The notes under the pieces were generated by a model. That model worked only from the letters and a program-made list of their open reading frames with translations, made no database searches and was not told where the DNA came from. This document shows, piece by piece, positions 1 through 9,391 of a DNA stretch of 38,087 bases. The stretch is from positions 83,944-122,030 of the forward strand of contig NZ_JYFN01000011.1 of assembly GCF_000948395.1 (NCBI RefSeq), in the 5' to 3' direction. This DNA comes from Frankia torreyi (GTDB taxonomy: Bacteria > Actinomycetota > Actinomycetes > Frankiales > Frankiaceae). The stretch's first letter is position 1. The number at the start of each line of letters is the position of its first letter. The translations under genes were made by a program, and so were the position numbers.

Positions 1-887
1 AACAGTCCGTCGCGGGTCGTGGCCTGCGCGAGCAGCCGCCCATGGGGACGGGCGCCGCGGCGTTCGGCATGGGCCCGGCTCTCCAGCACCACCGTCGCCG
101 ACCCCTCGCCGAACCCGACGCCGCCCGCCCGCTCGTCGTATGGGTGCATGGGGTGGTCGGTGGAGGGAAGCTGGTCCGGGACGAACCCAGGGGCGCCCGC
201 CGGGCCGCCCCGCTCGGCGGCGAGGAAGATCCCCTGCCCTCGGCGGGCGAGATCCGCGTTGCCGGAGTCGACGCCGGTGACGACCGCCACCTCCACCTCA
301 CCGCTCTGGATCATGCGCAGCGCGTTCCCGAGCTGGATCGTCGAGGACGAACAGCCGCAGGTGACCGAGAAGCTCGGCCCGCGGGTGCGGGCGAGGGACG
401 CCTGCAGCAGCGCGACGTCGTACGGGGTGACCCCGAGCTGGGTCTGGATGAAAATCCCGACGGCGGCGGCCGGGGTGAGTTCCTCGGGGCGCGTATCGAT
501 CAGATCCCGGTAGACGCGGACGTTGTCGTCGACGCTGCCGCGGCCGGTGAGGATGGCCGCCTCGGTGAGGTCGCCGGCGCGGAAGTCCAGCCCGCCGTCC
601 TCGCATGCCTGGACGAACGAGACCAGTCCGAGCCGGTGCGATCGGGTGAGCTGCTGGCGGTAGAGCGCCGGGATGTCGGGCAGCCGGTCGTCGAACATCT
701 CCTCGGTGAGCGCGACGGAGCCGTAGTGGATGTCACCCTGCGGCAGGCAGGAAACACCTTTCGACGCCACCGCCCAGACGTCGTCCGCGGTGAGGCAGGG
801 GCGTTCGAGACCGGGCAGGCAGAATCCCATCCCGGTCAGCAACACGTCTCGTTCCCTGGGCGCGGCGACAGGGCGATCACTGGCCAT
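1..887 (-). CDS. Beta-ketoacyl synthase family protein (C-terminus beyond left edge)
   Basis: Ketosynthases condense acyl chains with malonyl units in fatty acid or polyketide synthesis. I translated this frame by hand: it is open from an ATG at 887 to the left edge, giving about 295 residues. The start has a GGAG ribosome site about nine bases upstream. The N-terminus LLTGMGFCLPG fits the usual ketosynthase opening. Residues 172-183 read SFSVTCGCSSST, so C179 aligns with the nucleophilic cysteine of ACSSS motifs. A VVTGVDSG segment and the glycine-rich GVGFGEGSATVVLE segment follow in the expected order. The two catalytic histidines would lie beyond the edge, so activity cannot be judged. 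The neighbouring genes do not show whether this is a polyketide or a fatty acid enzyme. Confidence 0.8.
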   Translation of the reverse strand, partial: MASDRPVAAPRERDVLLTGMGFCLPGLERPCLTADDVWAVASKGVSCLPQGDIHYGSVALTEEMFDDRLPDIPALYRQQLTRSHRLGLVSFVQACEDGGLDFRAGDLTEAAILTGRGSVDDNVRVYRDLIDTRPEELTPAAAVGIFIQTQLGVTPYDVALLQASLARTRGPSFSVTCGCSSSTIQLGNALRMIQSGEVEVAVVTGVDSGNADLARRGQGIFLAAERGGPAGAPGFVPDQLPSTDHPMHPYDERAGGVGFGEGSATVVLESRAHAERRGARPHGRLLAQATTRDGL

Positions 888-908
888 CGCGGTCACTCCA
901 AGTGGTCA

Positions 909-983
909 GGTCGGCAAGACGGGTGGTCCGGTCGGCAAGGCGGGTGGTCCGGTCGGCAAGACGGGTGGTCCGGTCGGCAAGGC
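909..983. repeat. 21-bp tandem repeat, about 3.6 copies, in the leader of the ketosynthase gene
   Basis: The unit GGTCGGCAAGRCGGGTGGTC plus a final C begins at 909, 930, 951 and 972; the fourth copy is partial. The only variation within full units is A or G at one position. The array ends about 20 bases before the ketosynthase ribosome site. The ketosynthase frame has a TGA between the array and the start, so the array is not translated with that gene. Confidence 0.9.
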
Positions 984-1321
984 ATGGGTCGCGGCGCGCA
1001 CAGCGGCGCCGGGCGCGCAGGTTGGGACGCAACAGAAGCGGGAACCGTCCACACCGCGCCGGGCTGCCGGATCAGTGAGCGCGATGAATGGCTGATGGCC
1101 GGTGCCGGCGACGTGACTACGCCTGATGCGGCATTCCCTGGAAGGCGCCGCGCGGATGCCGGGCCCGAGAGGAGAGCAAGGCGACGGTTGATGGAGGAGG
1201 CGGGACGACCGCAGTCACGGAAACGGCCGATGAGGCCGCCAACACCTACCTTTGCGCGCGGCTCGGGCGCTGTCGCTGTTTAGGTCATTGTGGTCTGCCC
1301 GGCCCGATCCGGCGGCGGACG
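984..1321. other. Intergenic stretch without recognised genes
   Basis: This stretch lies between the 21-bp array and the stop of the response regulator. I saw no convincing coding frame, RNA gene or strong terminator. Open frames here are long only because of the GC content and have no recognisable protein content. It should hold the ketosynthase promoter, but I could not pick a convincing -35/-10 pair. Confidence 0.4.
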
Positions 1322-2017
1322 TCACGGCCGACGCCACAGGTACAGGTGGCGCGGCCGGCCGATGTGGCCGTAGCTCATCGTCCGGATCGCCAGGCGCTGC
1401 CCGGCCAGCCATTCGAGGTAACGCCGCGCCGTCACCCGAGACAGCCCGACGCCCCCGGCGACCTCGTCCGCGGACAACGGCCGCACCGCCCCGCGCAGGT
1501 AACCGACCACGGTGTCGAGCGTGGCGGCGGACAGCCCCTTGGGCAGCGTCACGCCGGAGCCGTCGGGTCGCAGCCGGGACAGGGCGAGGTCCACGTCATG
1601 TTGGCGGACGAGACCGCCGGGGCTGGCCGTGATCTGCCGCCGGAAGGCCGAGTACCGCTCCAGACAGTGCCGGAACGCCGTGGCGGTGAACGGCTTCACG
1701 ACGTACTGGATGACGCCGTAGGACATCGCCGTCTGCACCATGGCCAGATCTCGGACGAGGGAGACGGCGATGATGTCGAGGGTCGAGCCGCGGGCACGCA
1801 GGGCCCGGCACACGTCCAGCCCGCTCATGTCCGGCAGGAAGAAATCCAACAGGATCAGGTCGAGCCGACCGTGCAGGGCGGGTGACAGCACCTGCTCTCC
1901 GCTGCGAGCCACCCCGCTGACGACGAACCCGGGGACGCTGTCGACATAGCCGCGCAGCCTGGCGGCGAGGACGGGGTCATCCTCCACTACCAACGTGTGG
2001 ATCGGCTGGTCGGGCAT
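1322..2017 (-). CDS. CitB/DctR-type two-component response regulator
   Basis: A 231-residue response regulator: a receiver domain (about residues 6-125) followed by a C-terminal winged-helix-like DNA-binding region (about 170-231), the plan of the CitB/DcuR/DpiA family that often controls uptake and use of small organic acids. The acidic pocket is E12, D13 and D14; the phospho-acceptor is D58 in ILLDFFLPD; S86 and K108 (VVKPF) complete the switch residues. The C-terminal segment LSADEVAGGVGLSRVTARRY reads as helix-turn-helix. The frame is open further upstream, but the ATG at 2017 has a GGAG site nine bases before it and begins exactly at the receiver. No cognate kinase is adjacent, so the input signal is unknown. 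Confidence 0.88.
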   Translation of the reverse strand: MPDQPIHTLVVEDDPVLAARLRGYVDSVPGFVVSGVARSGEQVLSPALHGRLDLILLDFFLPDMSGLDVCRALRARGSTLDIIAVSLVRDLAMVQTAMSYGVIQYVVKPFTATAFRHCLERYSAFRRQITASPGGLVRQHDVDLALSRLRPDGSGVTLPKGLSAATLDTVVGYLRGAVRPLSADEVAGGVGLSRVTARRYLEWLAGQRLAIRTMSYGHIGRPRHLYLWRRP

Positions 2018-2692
2018 GTTGTCACGCTCCAAAGGAATCCGCACGCGAAGGCCGGCCGAACACGAACGGGCCGCCGAAATTCGGCCATGATCGACCGGCT
2101 GTCCGACGCAACCCGGGCCGCGGGTTATCGGCGGCCGTCGACCATTCAGCGCCTGGTTCGGCGCCGACCCGGTACCCATCCGCAGTCACCGGTCCCACAC
2201 CGTCCGGTCCGCCGGCGGAAGACAACCCGGCATCGCCCGAACCACAAAATCCCCGATGATGGATCCGATCGGGCCGGGGGCACCGCGGCCACATCCACCG
2301 CCATGTCCCCAGCCCGCCAGAGATCCAAGAAAGCCGCCGAACGCACCGCCGGCCATTTTCTCTCGGTACTACGGAACAGAGATCACCACTGCATCATGAG
2401 GGGATTTCCGCGGCACCGTCAAGAGCCGGCACACCAGACCGGCCGGGTTACCCGAAGAAGGCGACGGCCGGTGCCGACTACGCCCGCAACACCCGATACC
2501 GAACCAGGATTTGTAGACCGACGCGATTGGTCCGGGCATGCGGTAAGTGACGGTAGTATGCCGATGCAGACCGTTTTGACAGCCGACGGGGAGCGCCGGA
2601 GCCGTCCTGGATCACCCGGACGGGCGGCCCTCGATGCCCGCCGGAGACCATATGGTGAGATCCGCACGCACACCAAGATTCCCGGGGGCCCC
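2018..2692. other. 675-bp intergenic region between divergent genes
   Basis: This region separates the response regulator (minus) from the RDD gene (plus) and should hold both promoters. It is less GC-rich in places than the genes around it. A perfect TTGACA hexamer lies at 2576-2581 on the plus strand, but no good -10 hexamer follows at 16-18 bases. The RDD frame is open back to an ATG near 2396, giving an arginine/proline-rich extension that does not look like protein. No small gene or RNA was recognised. Confidence 0.4.
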
Positions 2693-3673
2693 ATGAACCA
2701 GGTCGTCCGGAGCGGTCCCAGCGGAGCGGGCCACGCCGGCGCGCCGGGCGCGGAGGCGATCGTTGCCGGTGAAGCGATCGTCACCGGCGAGGCGGTCGCC
2801 ATCGACCTGCGGGTGGCCAGGCTGGGGTCGCGGCTGGTGGCCGGGCTGATCGACCTGCTCGCCCAGCTCTACATCCTGTACGTACTCGGCGCCCTGGTCG
2901 TGCTCGTCGTACGACCCGAGGACGACGCGCTGGTCGCCGCCATCTTTCTGCTGGTCTACCTCGCCATGGTGCTCGGCTACCCGGTGGCGTGCGAGACGCT
3001 GAGTCGCGGGCGGACCCTCGGCAAGATGGCGCTGGGCCTGCGGGTGGTTCGCGACGACGGCGGGCCCATCCGGTTCCGGCACGCCTTCACCCGGGGCCTC
3101 ATCGGCGCGGTCGTCGAACGCCCCGGACCTCTGCTCGGCCTGCCCGCCATCATCAGCATGATCTCCTCCCGGCACAGCAAGCGCCTGGGCGACGTGTTCG
3201 CCGGGACGGTGGTGCTGCAGGTGAGCGTCCCGCGCACCGTCGGCGCCGCGCCGTTCGTGCCGCCGCCGCTGCTCGGGTGGGCGTCCCTGCTCGACCTGAC
3301 CGGACTCGACGACGGCCTCGCCCTGCGCGCCCGCCAGTTCCTGAGCCGTTCGCACGCCCTGTCGCCGCAGGCGCTGGACCGCCTCGGGCGCGGCCTGGTC
3401 GACGAGGTGCGCGCGGTGGTCACGCCGCCGCCGCCCCCGGGCACGCCGGGGTGGGCCTACCTGTCGGCGGTGCTCGCCGAACGCACCCGCCGGGCCTACG
3501 CCAGGCTCGCCGCGCAGCGCCCGCTCGCGGCTCCCCCGGGCGTGGCTCCCCCGCGGGCCCCCTTCCCCCCGCCGCCGGGTGCCTCATGGACGGGCACCGG
3601 GTCGCCCACGCCCGGTCCGGGCGGCGCTTGGCCCAGGCAGGCACCCTCACTGAACGGTCGACCCCACTCCTGA
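2693..3673 (+). CDS. RDD family membrane protein
   Basis: A 326-residue protein with an RDD-type membrane domain. R48 and D54 lie in and beside the first membrane segment (about 46-72); a second segment spans about 78-100. The conserved stretch RTLGKMALGLRVV follows, then an amphipathic hairpin and a third hydrophobic segment ending near SKRLGDVFAGTVVL. The C-terminal third is alanine/proline-rich and probably cytoplasmic. RDD proteins are poorly understood; some are proposed to be transporters. Residues 21-36 are built from a degenerate 18-bp repeat (EAIVAG, EAIVTG, EAVAID). The start at 2693 is chosen because the upstream extension is low-complexity; the ribosome site is weak. The gene converges on sahH, an order also found in other actinobacteria. 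Confidence 0.82.
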   Translation: MNQVVRSGPSGAGHAGAPGAEAIVAGEAIVTGEAVAIDLRVARLGSRLVAGLIDLLAQLYILYVLGALVVLVVRPEDDALVAAIFLLVYLAMVLGYPVACETLSRGRTLGKMALGLRVVRDDGGPIRFRHAFTRGLIGAVVERPGPLLGLPAIISMISSRHSKRLGDVFAGTVVLQVSVPRTVGAAPFVPPPLLGWASLLDLTGLDDGLALRARQFLSRSHALSPQALDRLGRGLVDEVRAVVTPPPPPGTPGWAYLSAVLAERTRRAYARLAAQRPLAAPPGVAPPRAPFPPPPGASWTGTGSPTPGPGGAWPRQAPSLNGRPHS

Positions 3674-3715
3674 CATCAAATTGTCAGACTCGACACCCCG
3701 AGGTCGCTAAACCTC
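3670..3715. terminator. Two small hairpins between convergent RDD and sahH genes
   Basis: Two dyads lie in the 53-bp gap: CTGACA/TGTCAG at 3670-3687 with a six-base loop, and GAGGT/ACCTC at 3700-3715 with a six-base loop. The first overlaps the RDD stop codon. Neither has a long T-tract, so a role as a two-way terminator is likely from position rather than strength. Confidence 0.4.
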
Positions 3716-3726
3716 ACATCATCGCG

Positions 3727-5157
<1,431 letters not shown>

Positions 5158-5183
5158 TCACGGACGCCGCGTCGACAACTCGA

Positions 5184-5213
5184 ACGATGACGAGCCCGCC
5201 GAGACGATGTCAA
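5184..5213 (-). promoter_or_regulatory. Candidate sahH promoter
   Basis: On the minus strand a perfect TTGACA occupies 5213-5208. With an 18-base spacer the hexamer CATCGT at 5189-5184 keeps only the A at position 2 and the T at position 6 of a -10 box. Transcription would start near 5177 and give a leader of about 120 bases containing the 15-bp repeats. Confidence 0.35.
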
Positions 5214-5221
5214 AGAACCTG

Positions 5222-5239
5222 ACAGCCTGTTGTTAGAAT
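5222..5239 (+). promoter_or_regulatory. Candidate merR-type gene promoter with small dyad
   Basis: TAGAAT at 5234-5239 is a good -10 hexamer. The 9-bp dyad ACAG-C-CTGT sits at 5222-5230, just upstream. A dyad in the spacer is the usual place for a MerR-family operator, but no clear -35 hexamer stands 19-20 bases before the -10. It may control the regulator gene itself; a role for divergent sahH is only a guess. Confidence 0.3.
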
Positions 5240-5340
5240 CGGGGCCACAAGCGGCGCCTCGCCCGTACTCTTCGTCGCATGATCGGAACGACGTGAGAGG
5301 CCGGGAGGGTGCCGCCCCACCCCGCCGGGAGGACTCGTTC

Positions 5341-5793
5341 GTGCGGCACGTGCTGGAGCGACTACGTCAGCGGGTCCAGCTCCGGCCCGAGCAGCGGCTC
5401 CCCATCGCGCGGGCGGCGGCGGTGCTGGACACCACGCCGCGCATGCTGCGCTACCGCGAGTCGCTGGGCCTGCTCGTGCCCGCCCGCTCCCCCGGCGGTC
5501 ATCGCGAGTACGGCGAGCGCGAGCTGCTCGCCGCCGCCTACGCCGACGAGCTGGAGCGGCGCTACCACGTGAGCCTCAGCGACCTGGCCTTCGCCGTGCG
5601 GGTGCTGGCCGAGGCGGAGGTCGCCGCCGACGTCCGCCGACTCGGGCAGCTCACCCGGCGCATCCCGCCGTCCCCGCCGGTCGCCGCCCTCGACTTCGAG
5701 GCACAGAAGGGCCGCCGGCTGCTGCGCATGCCGGGCCCGGCCGGGCCCCCCGGATCCGGACCATCGGAGCCCCACTCCCTTAACGGTCGCTAA
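5341..5793 (+). CDS. MerR-family transcriptional regulator
   Basis: A short DNA-binding protein of 150 residues from the chosen GTG. The MerR-type winged helix reads LPIARAAAVLDTTPRMLRYR followed by the wing segment GLLVPARSPGGHREYGEREL. A helical region follows, then a proline-rich tail. There is no obvious effector domain or cysteine pair, so no metal or redox sensing can be proposed. The GTG at 5341 is preferred because GGGAGGA lies about eight bases upstream. An in-frame GTG at 5293 would add 16 residues but has a weak ribosome site. It is transcribed away from sahH, so the two may share control. Confidence 0.78.
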   Translation: MRHVLERLRQRVQLRPEQRLPIARAAAVLDTTPRMLRYRESLGLLVPARSPGGHREYGERELLAAAYADELERRYHVSLSDLAFAVRVLAEAEVAADVRRLGQLTRRIPPSPPVAALDFEAQKGRRLLRMPGPAGPPGSGPSEPHSLNGR

Positions 5794-5996
5794 ACAATCC
5801 GAGGCGTACCGCACACACCTGGCCCGCCGGGTCGCCCGCGCGGGAAACGCTCGTCTACCGTTACCAGCGGTATCGGACCGTCCATGCCAACTGCCGTGAA
5901 TCGGCGCCCGTCCGCAGCCAGGTTCGCTTCGCCCGAACTGTTCGGTCAGCCCGCGAGCACCCGGGTGCCGATGAGCGACCAAGCGCCGGGTCACGC

Positions 5997-8900
5997 ATGC
6001 TGGTTGAGGTCCCACGAAGATCCCGGCGGTTCCGCCGGCCCACCGAGGGGGTGACGTCGACGTCTGGCGGACGGGAGTCGAGCACTCCATCCCGGCCCAG
6101 CCCGCCCGTACCGGCGGGTGGTTCGTCGCGAGGGGGATCCGCCGGGGTGCCGCCCCGCGCCGACGGCACGCCCCGCGGGGTCGCGGCCGAACGCGCCGCC
6201 ACCCCGCCGAGATCGGCCACCCCGCCACGACCGGCGGCGCCACCACGACCGGCGGCACCGCCACGACCGGCGGCACCGCCACGACCGGCGGCACCGAAGT
6301 CGGGACCGGTGACGTCCAAGGACGGACCGGCGACGCCGGGATCGGCGGCGCCCACGGCGGAAGCAGCGACGCCTGGGGCGGGACCGGCAGGTAAGCCGAG
6401 ACCAGCAGGTAAGGCGGGACCGGCAGGTAAGGCGAGACCAGCGGGTAAGGCAGGGCCGGCAGGTAAGACAGGGCCGGCAGGTAAGGCAGGGCCGGCCGCT
6501 GAGGCCGGAGTCCGCGCGAAGATCCGTGGCCGCACGGCGGCGCGTTCGGAGCCGGCCGAAACCGGTACGACCGCGGCCGCCACCGCGGCCGCGACGACTG
6601 TCAGCCCGGCAACCGGCACGGCCTCGGTGGCATCGACCGGCACCGCCATCCGCGGCCAGGACGGGCCCGCGAGCGGTCCGGACACCCTCGACTCCCAGGC
6701 GCCGGCCGGAGCCGCGCAGGGCGGCGGGCCGGGCGCCCGCACCCTGCCGCGGCCGCCGGTCGACCGGCGCCGCGTGCTGAAGAAGATGGCGCTGACGGCG
6801 AGCGCGCTCGGGGTGGTCGTCGCCCTGCTGTCGCTGCCGTTCGTGGGGGCGGTGGGCCTGTTCGCCAAGGGCAGCGCGGACCACTTCCTCGGGCTGCCGA
6901 GCGAGCTCGTCACCCCCCCGCTGCCGCAGAGCTCGACGATTCTCGCCTCCGACGGCTCGGTGATCGCGACGCTGCGGGGCGCCGAGAACCGCATCGTCGT
7001 CCCGGGCAGCGACATCCCGAAGATCATGCGGGAGGCGATCGTCTCCATCGAGGACGCCCGCTTCTACGAGCACGGCGGGGTCGACCCACAGGGCGTCCTG
7101 CGGGCGGCGCTGCGCAACAGCGAGGCCGGCGGGGTCGCCCAGGGCGGGTCGACGCTGACCCAGCAGTACGTCAAGAACGTGCTGCTGCAGAACGCCCGCA
7201 CGACCCACGAGCGTGAGGTGGCCGCCGGCGACTCACTGGACCGCAAGATCCAGGAGCTCCGCTATGCCCTCGACATCGAGAAGCGCTTCTCCAAGGACGA
7301 GATCCTGGAGCGCTACCTGAACATCGCCTACTTCGGCGACGGTGCGTACGGCGTCGGCACGGCCGCCGAGCACTACTTCGGGGTACCCATCTCCCAGGTC
7401 ACCCTCGAGCAGGCGGCCCTGCTCGCCGGGCTGGTGCAGAGCCCGTCGCGGTACAACCCGGCCGCGCACCCGCAGGCGGCGCTGGTCCGGCGCAACACCG
7501 TGCTCGACAAGATGGCGGAGAACAACTACGTCTCGCCGACGCAGGCGGATGCGGCGAAGCAGATGCCCCTGAACGTGGTGCCGGCCCCGCCGCCGGCCGC
7601 GGACTCCTGCGAGACGTCGACCGCGCCGTTCTTCTGCGACTACGTCCGCTCGCAGTTGCGGGCCAGCCCGGCTCTCGGCACCACCGTGGAGGAACGCAAC
7701 CGGCGCATCTACGAGGGCGGCCTGGTGATCCGCACCACCCTGGACCCGCTGGTCCAGCAGGCGGCGCAGGACGCGGTGAACTCGACGATCGCCCCGGACA
7801 ACCGGGTGTCGGCGACCGAGGTGGTCATCCAACCGGGCACCGGCAACATCCTCGCGATGGCGGTCAACCGGGTGTACGGGTCGAACGCCGGACTGAACCA
7901 GACCGTGGTGCCGCTGCCCACGAACGCGACGTTCCAGCCCGGGTCGACGTTCAAGACGTTCGTGCTCGCCGCCGCCATGGAGCAGGGCTACGGCACGTCG
8001 ACCGCCTTCTACTCGCCGGCCTGCTACGTCAGCCCGAAGTTCCCGCTCGACCGCGGTGAGGGCGACTGCGCCAAGGGCTTCTCGAACTCCGACCCGGCCG
8101 AGGCGGGCATCTACGACATCCCGCGCGGCACCTGGGACTCGGTGAACACCTTCTACGTGCAGCTCGCGGAGAAGACCGGCATCCCGGCGGTGATGGAGAT
8201 GGCCAAGCGGCTCGGCGTCGTCCCGCCGAAGGCCGACAAGATCGGGCCGACGGACGGGGCGACCGCCATCGGCGGCGGCCAGTACATGTACGTCTCGCCG
8301 CTGCAGATGGCCGACGCCTACGCGACGATCGCCGGCGGCGGCCTGCGCTGCGCTCCGCGATTCGCCACCGGGGCCGTGGACTCCAGCAAGGACCCGATCG
8401 ACGTCGCCCGCCCGCCGCAGTGCGAGCAGGTGCTGGCGAAGGGAGTCGCCGACACGGTGACCAGCGTGCTGGCCGGCGTTCCGATCAACGGCACCGGGAC
8501 CAACGCCGCGATCGGCCGCCCGTCGGCCGGCAAGACCGGCACCACCGACGAGTTCTCCGCCGCCTGGTACGTCGGCTTCACCCCGCAGATGACCGCGGCG
8601 GTGTCCGTCGGCGACCCCACCGGCGCCGAGTCCCACCCGCTGCGCAACGTCGTCGCGGACGGCCGGACCTGGTCGCGGGTCTTCGGCGGTGACCTGCCGG
8701 CGATCATCTGGGGCAAGTCGATGCGGGCGGCGCTGGCCAACCAGCCGGTGGTCGCGCTGCCGGGCGCCGACCCGACGGTGGCCCACGGCACCAAGGGCGG
8801 CCTGCAGAACACCCCGCCGCCCCCGCCCGCGCCGACGCCGGGCCAGGGCCTCGGCGACATGCTCCAGAACCTCGGCCAGCAGGTCCTGCCCGGCGTGTTC

Positions 8901-9065
8901 GGCCAGCCGCAGGCCCGCAGCGCCCCGCTCGGCGGCCAGAACGGCACCCAGCAGGCGGTCCCGAACGGCCAGGACAACGGCGGCGGCCAGCCAGACGGCG
9001 GGGCCCAGAACGGGGGGCCCCAGAACGGCGGCGGCCAGAACGGCCAGAACCGGGGCGGCCGTTAG
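5997..9065 (+). CDS. Class A penicillin-binding protein (transglycosylase/transpeptidase)
   Basis: A bifunctional cell-wall synthase of 1,022 residues that polymerises lipid II and cross-links peptidoglycan. Order: a low-complexity cytoplasmic tail of about 255 residues, one membrane anchor (about 262-285), a GT51 glycosyltransferase domain with catalytic E352 in EDARFYEHGG and the motif GGSTLTQQYVKN, and a penicillin-binding transpeptidase domain with S650 (STFK), S715 (SVN) and K846 (KTGTTDE). The C-terminus is a proline segment and a glycine/asparagine/glutamine-rich tail, probably in the cell wall. The N-terminal tail holds two 18-bp DNA repeat arrays. The ATG at 5997 has a poor ribosome site; the in-frame GTG at 6051 is an alternative. 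The protein is longer than typical class A PBPs because of both tails. Confidence 0.93.
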   Translation: MLVEVPRRSRRFRRPTEGVTSTSGGRESSTPSRPSPPVPAGGSSRGGSAGVPPRADGTPRGVAAERAATPPRSATPPRPAAPPRPAAPPRPAAPPRPAAPKSGPVTSKDGPATPGSAAPTAEAATPGAGPAGKPRPAGKAGPAGKARPAGKAGPAGKTGPAGKAGPAAEAGVRAKIRGRTAARSEPAETGTTAAATAAATTVSPATGTASVASTGTAIRGQDGPASGPDTLDSQAPAGAAQGGGPGARTLPRPPVDRRRVLKKMALTASALGVVVALLSLPFVGAVGLFAKGSADHFLGLPSELVTPPLPQSSTILASDGSVIATLRGAENRIVVPGSDIPKIMREAIVSIEDARFYEHGGVDPQGVLRAALRNSEAGGVAQGGSTLTQQYVKNVLLQNARTTHEREVAAGDSLDRKIQELRYALDIEKRFSKDEILERYLNIAYFGDGAYGVGTAAEHYFGVPISQVTLEQAALLAGLVQSPSRYNPAAHPQAALVRRNTVLDKMAENNYVSPTQADAAKQMPLNVVPAPPPAADSCETSTAPFFCDYVRSQLRASPALGTTVEERNRRIYEGGLVIRTTLDPLVQQAAQDAVNSTIAPDNRVSATEVVIQPGTGNILAMAVNRVYGSNAGLNQTVVPLPTNATFQPGSTFKTFVLAAAMEQGYGTSTAFYSPACYVSPKFPLDRGEGDCAKGFSNSDPAEAGIYDIPRGTWDSVNTFYVQLAEKTGIPAVMEMAKRLGVVPPKADKIGPTDGATAIGGGQYMYVSPLQMADAYATIAGGGLRCAPRFATGAVDSSKDPIDVARPPQCEQVLAKGVADTVTSVLAGVPINGTGTNAAIGRPSAGKTGTTDEFSAAWYVGFTPQMTAAVSVGDPTGAESHPLRNVVADGRTWSRVFGGDLPAIIWGKSMRAALANQPVVALPGADPTVAHGTKGGLQNTPPPPPAPTPGQGLGDMLQNLGQQVLPGVFGQPQARSAPLGGQNGTQQAVPNGQDNGGGQPDGGAQNGGPQNGGGQNGQNRGGR
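6225..6296. repeat. 18-bp coding repeat, four copies, in the PBP tail
   Basis: Unit CCACGACCGGCGGCACCG begins at 6225, 6243, 6261 and 6279; it encodes a repeated PPRPAA hexapeptide. The first unit differs in its last bases, the others are nearly identical. The frame is kept. Confidence 0.9.
6386..6493. repeat. 18-bp coding repeat, six copies, in the PBP tail
   Basis: Unit GGCAGGTAAGGCRGGRCC begins at 6386, 6404, 6422, 6440, 6458 and 6476, with scattered substitutions. It encodes PAGKAG and PAGKAR hexapeptides, giving a lysine-rich Gly-X-Y-like run just after the proline/arginine array. Confidence 0.9.
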
Positions 9066-9151
9066 AGCGCGTATCCACTTGTGATCGGTGAGGTACGGGA
9101 ATGTCCTGGCGGCGCACGTCGCGGTACGAGAAGGCAGGTAAGCCGGACGGC

Positions 9152-9304
9152 TCAGCGGGGGCCGGTGGCCTCCACGTCGAGCAGCAGGCGCGCGAGGCCG
9201 AGCACCGAGTTGACCGGCGCCCGCAGCTCGTGGCTGACGCTGCGCAGAGCAGCGGGTCGTGGCTGGCGACGCTCGGCCGGCGCGCCGGTCACCGATCCGA
9301 GCAT
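9152..9304 (-). pseudogene. Histidine kinase H-box remnant or 50-residue minigene
   Basis: The minus frame from an ATG at 9304 to a TGA at 9152-9154 encodes 50 residues. Residues 22-43 contain SVSHELRAPVNSVLGLARLL, a clear match to the dimerisation and phospho-acceptor helix of HisKA kinases, with the phospho-histidine at H25. Nothing before or after resembles a sensor or an ATPase domain, and the frame is closed 87 bases before the stop of the preceding PBP gene. There is no ribosome site before the ATG. I read it as the surviving core of a deleted hybrid kinase. A translated phospho-accepting micro-domain is the other possibility. Confidence 0.6.
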
Positions 9305-9391
9305 CGGGCCCGTGACATTGGGCCGGATAGTCCGCCTACACAGGACGGATCAATGGGTACGAAACGGTCATTCTCCGCCGACCTGGCGGGA

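Noticed and set aside
909-983. CRISPR array
   Set aside because: Units abut directly with no spacers and there are no cas genes.
42-1283. Long plus-strand open frame opposite the ketosynthase
   Set aside because: It is the antisense of the ketosynthase plus the 21-bp array, has arginine/glycine-rich content, no ribosome site and no recognisable fold.
1997-2692. N-terminal extension of the RDD protein from the open upstream frame
   Set aside because: The extension is arginine/proline-rich without secondary-structure pattern and overlaps the response regulator start region; family members begin near 2693.
9133-9145. GGCAGGTAAGCCG near the H-box remnant, identical to the first unit of the PBP array at 6386-6398
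   Set aside because: A 13-base match in GC-rich DNA with local repeats is too weak to call a recombination scar.
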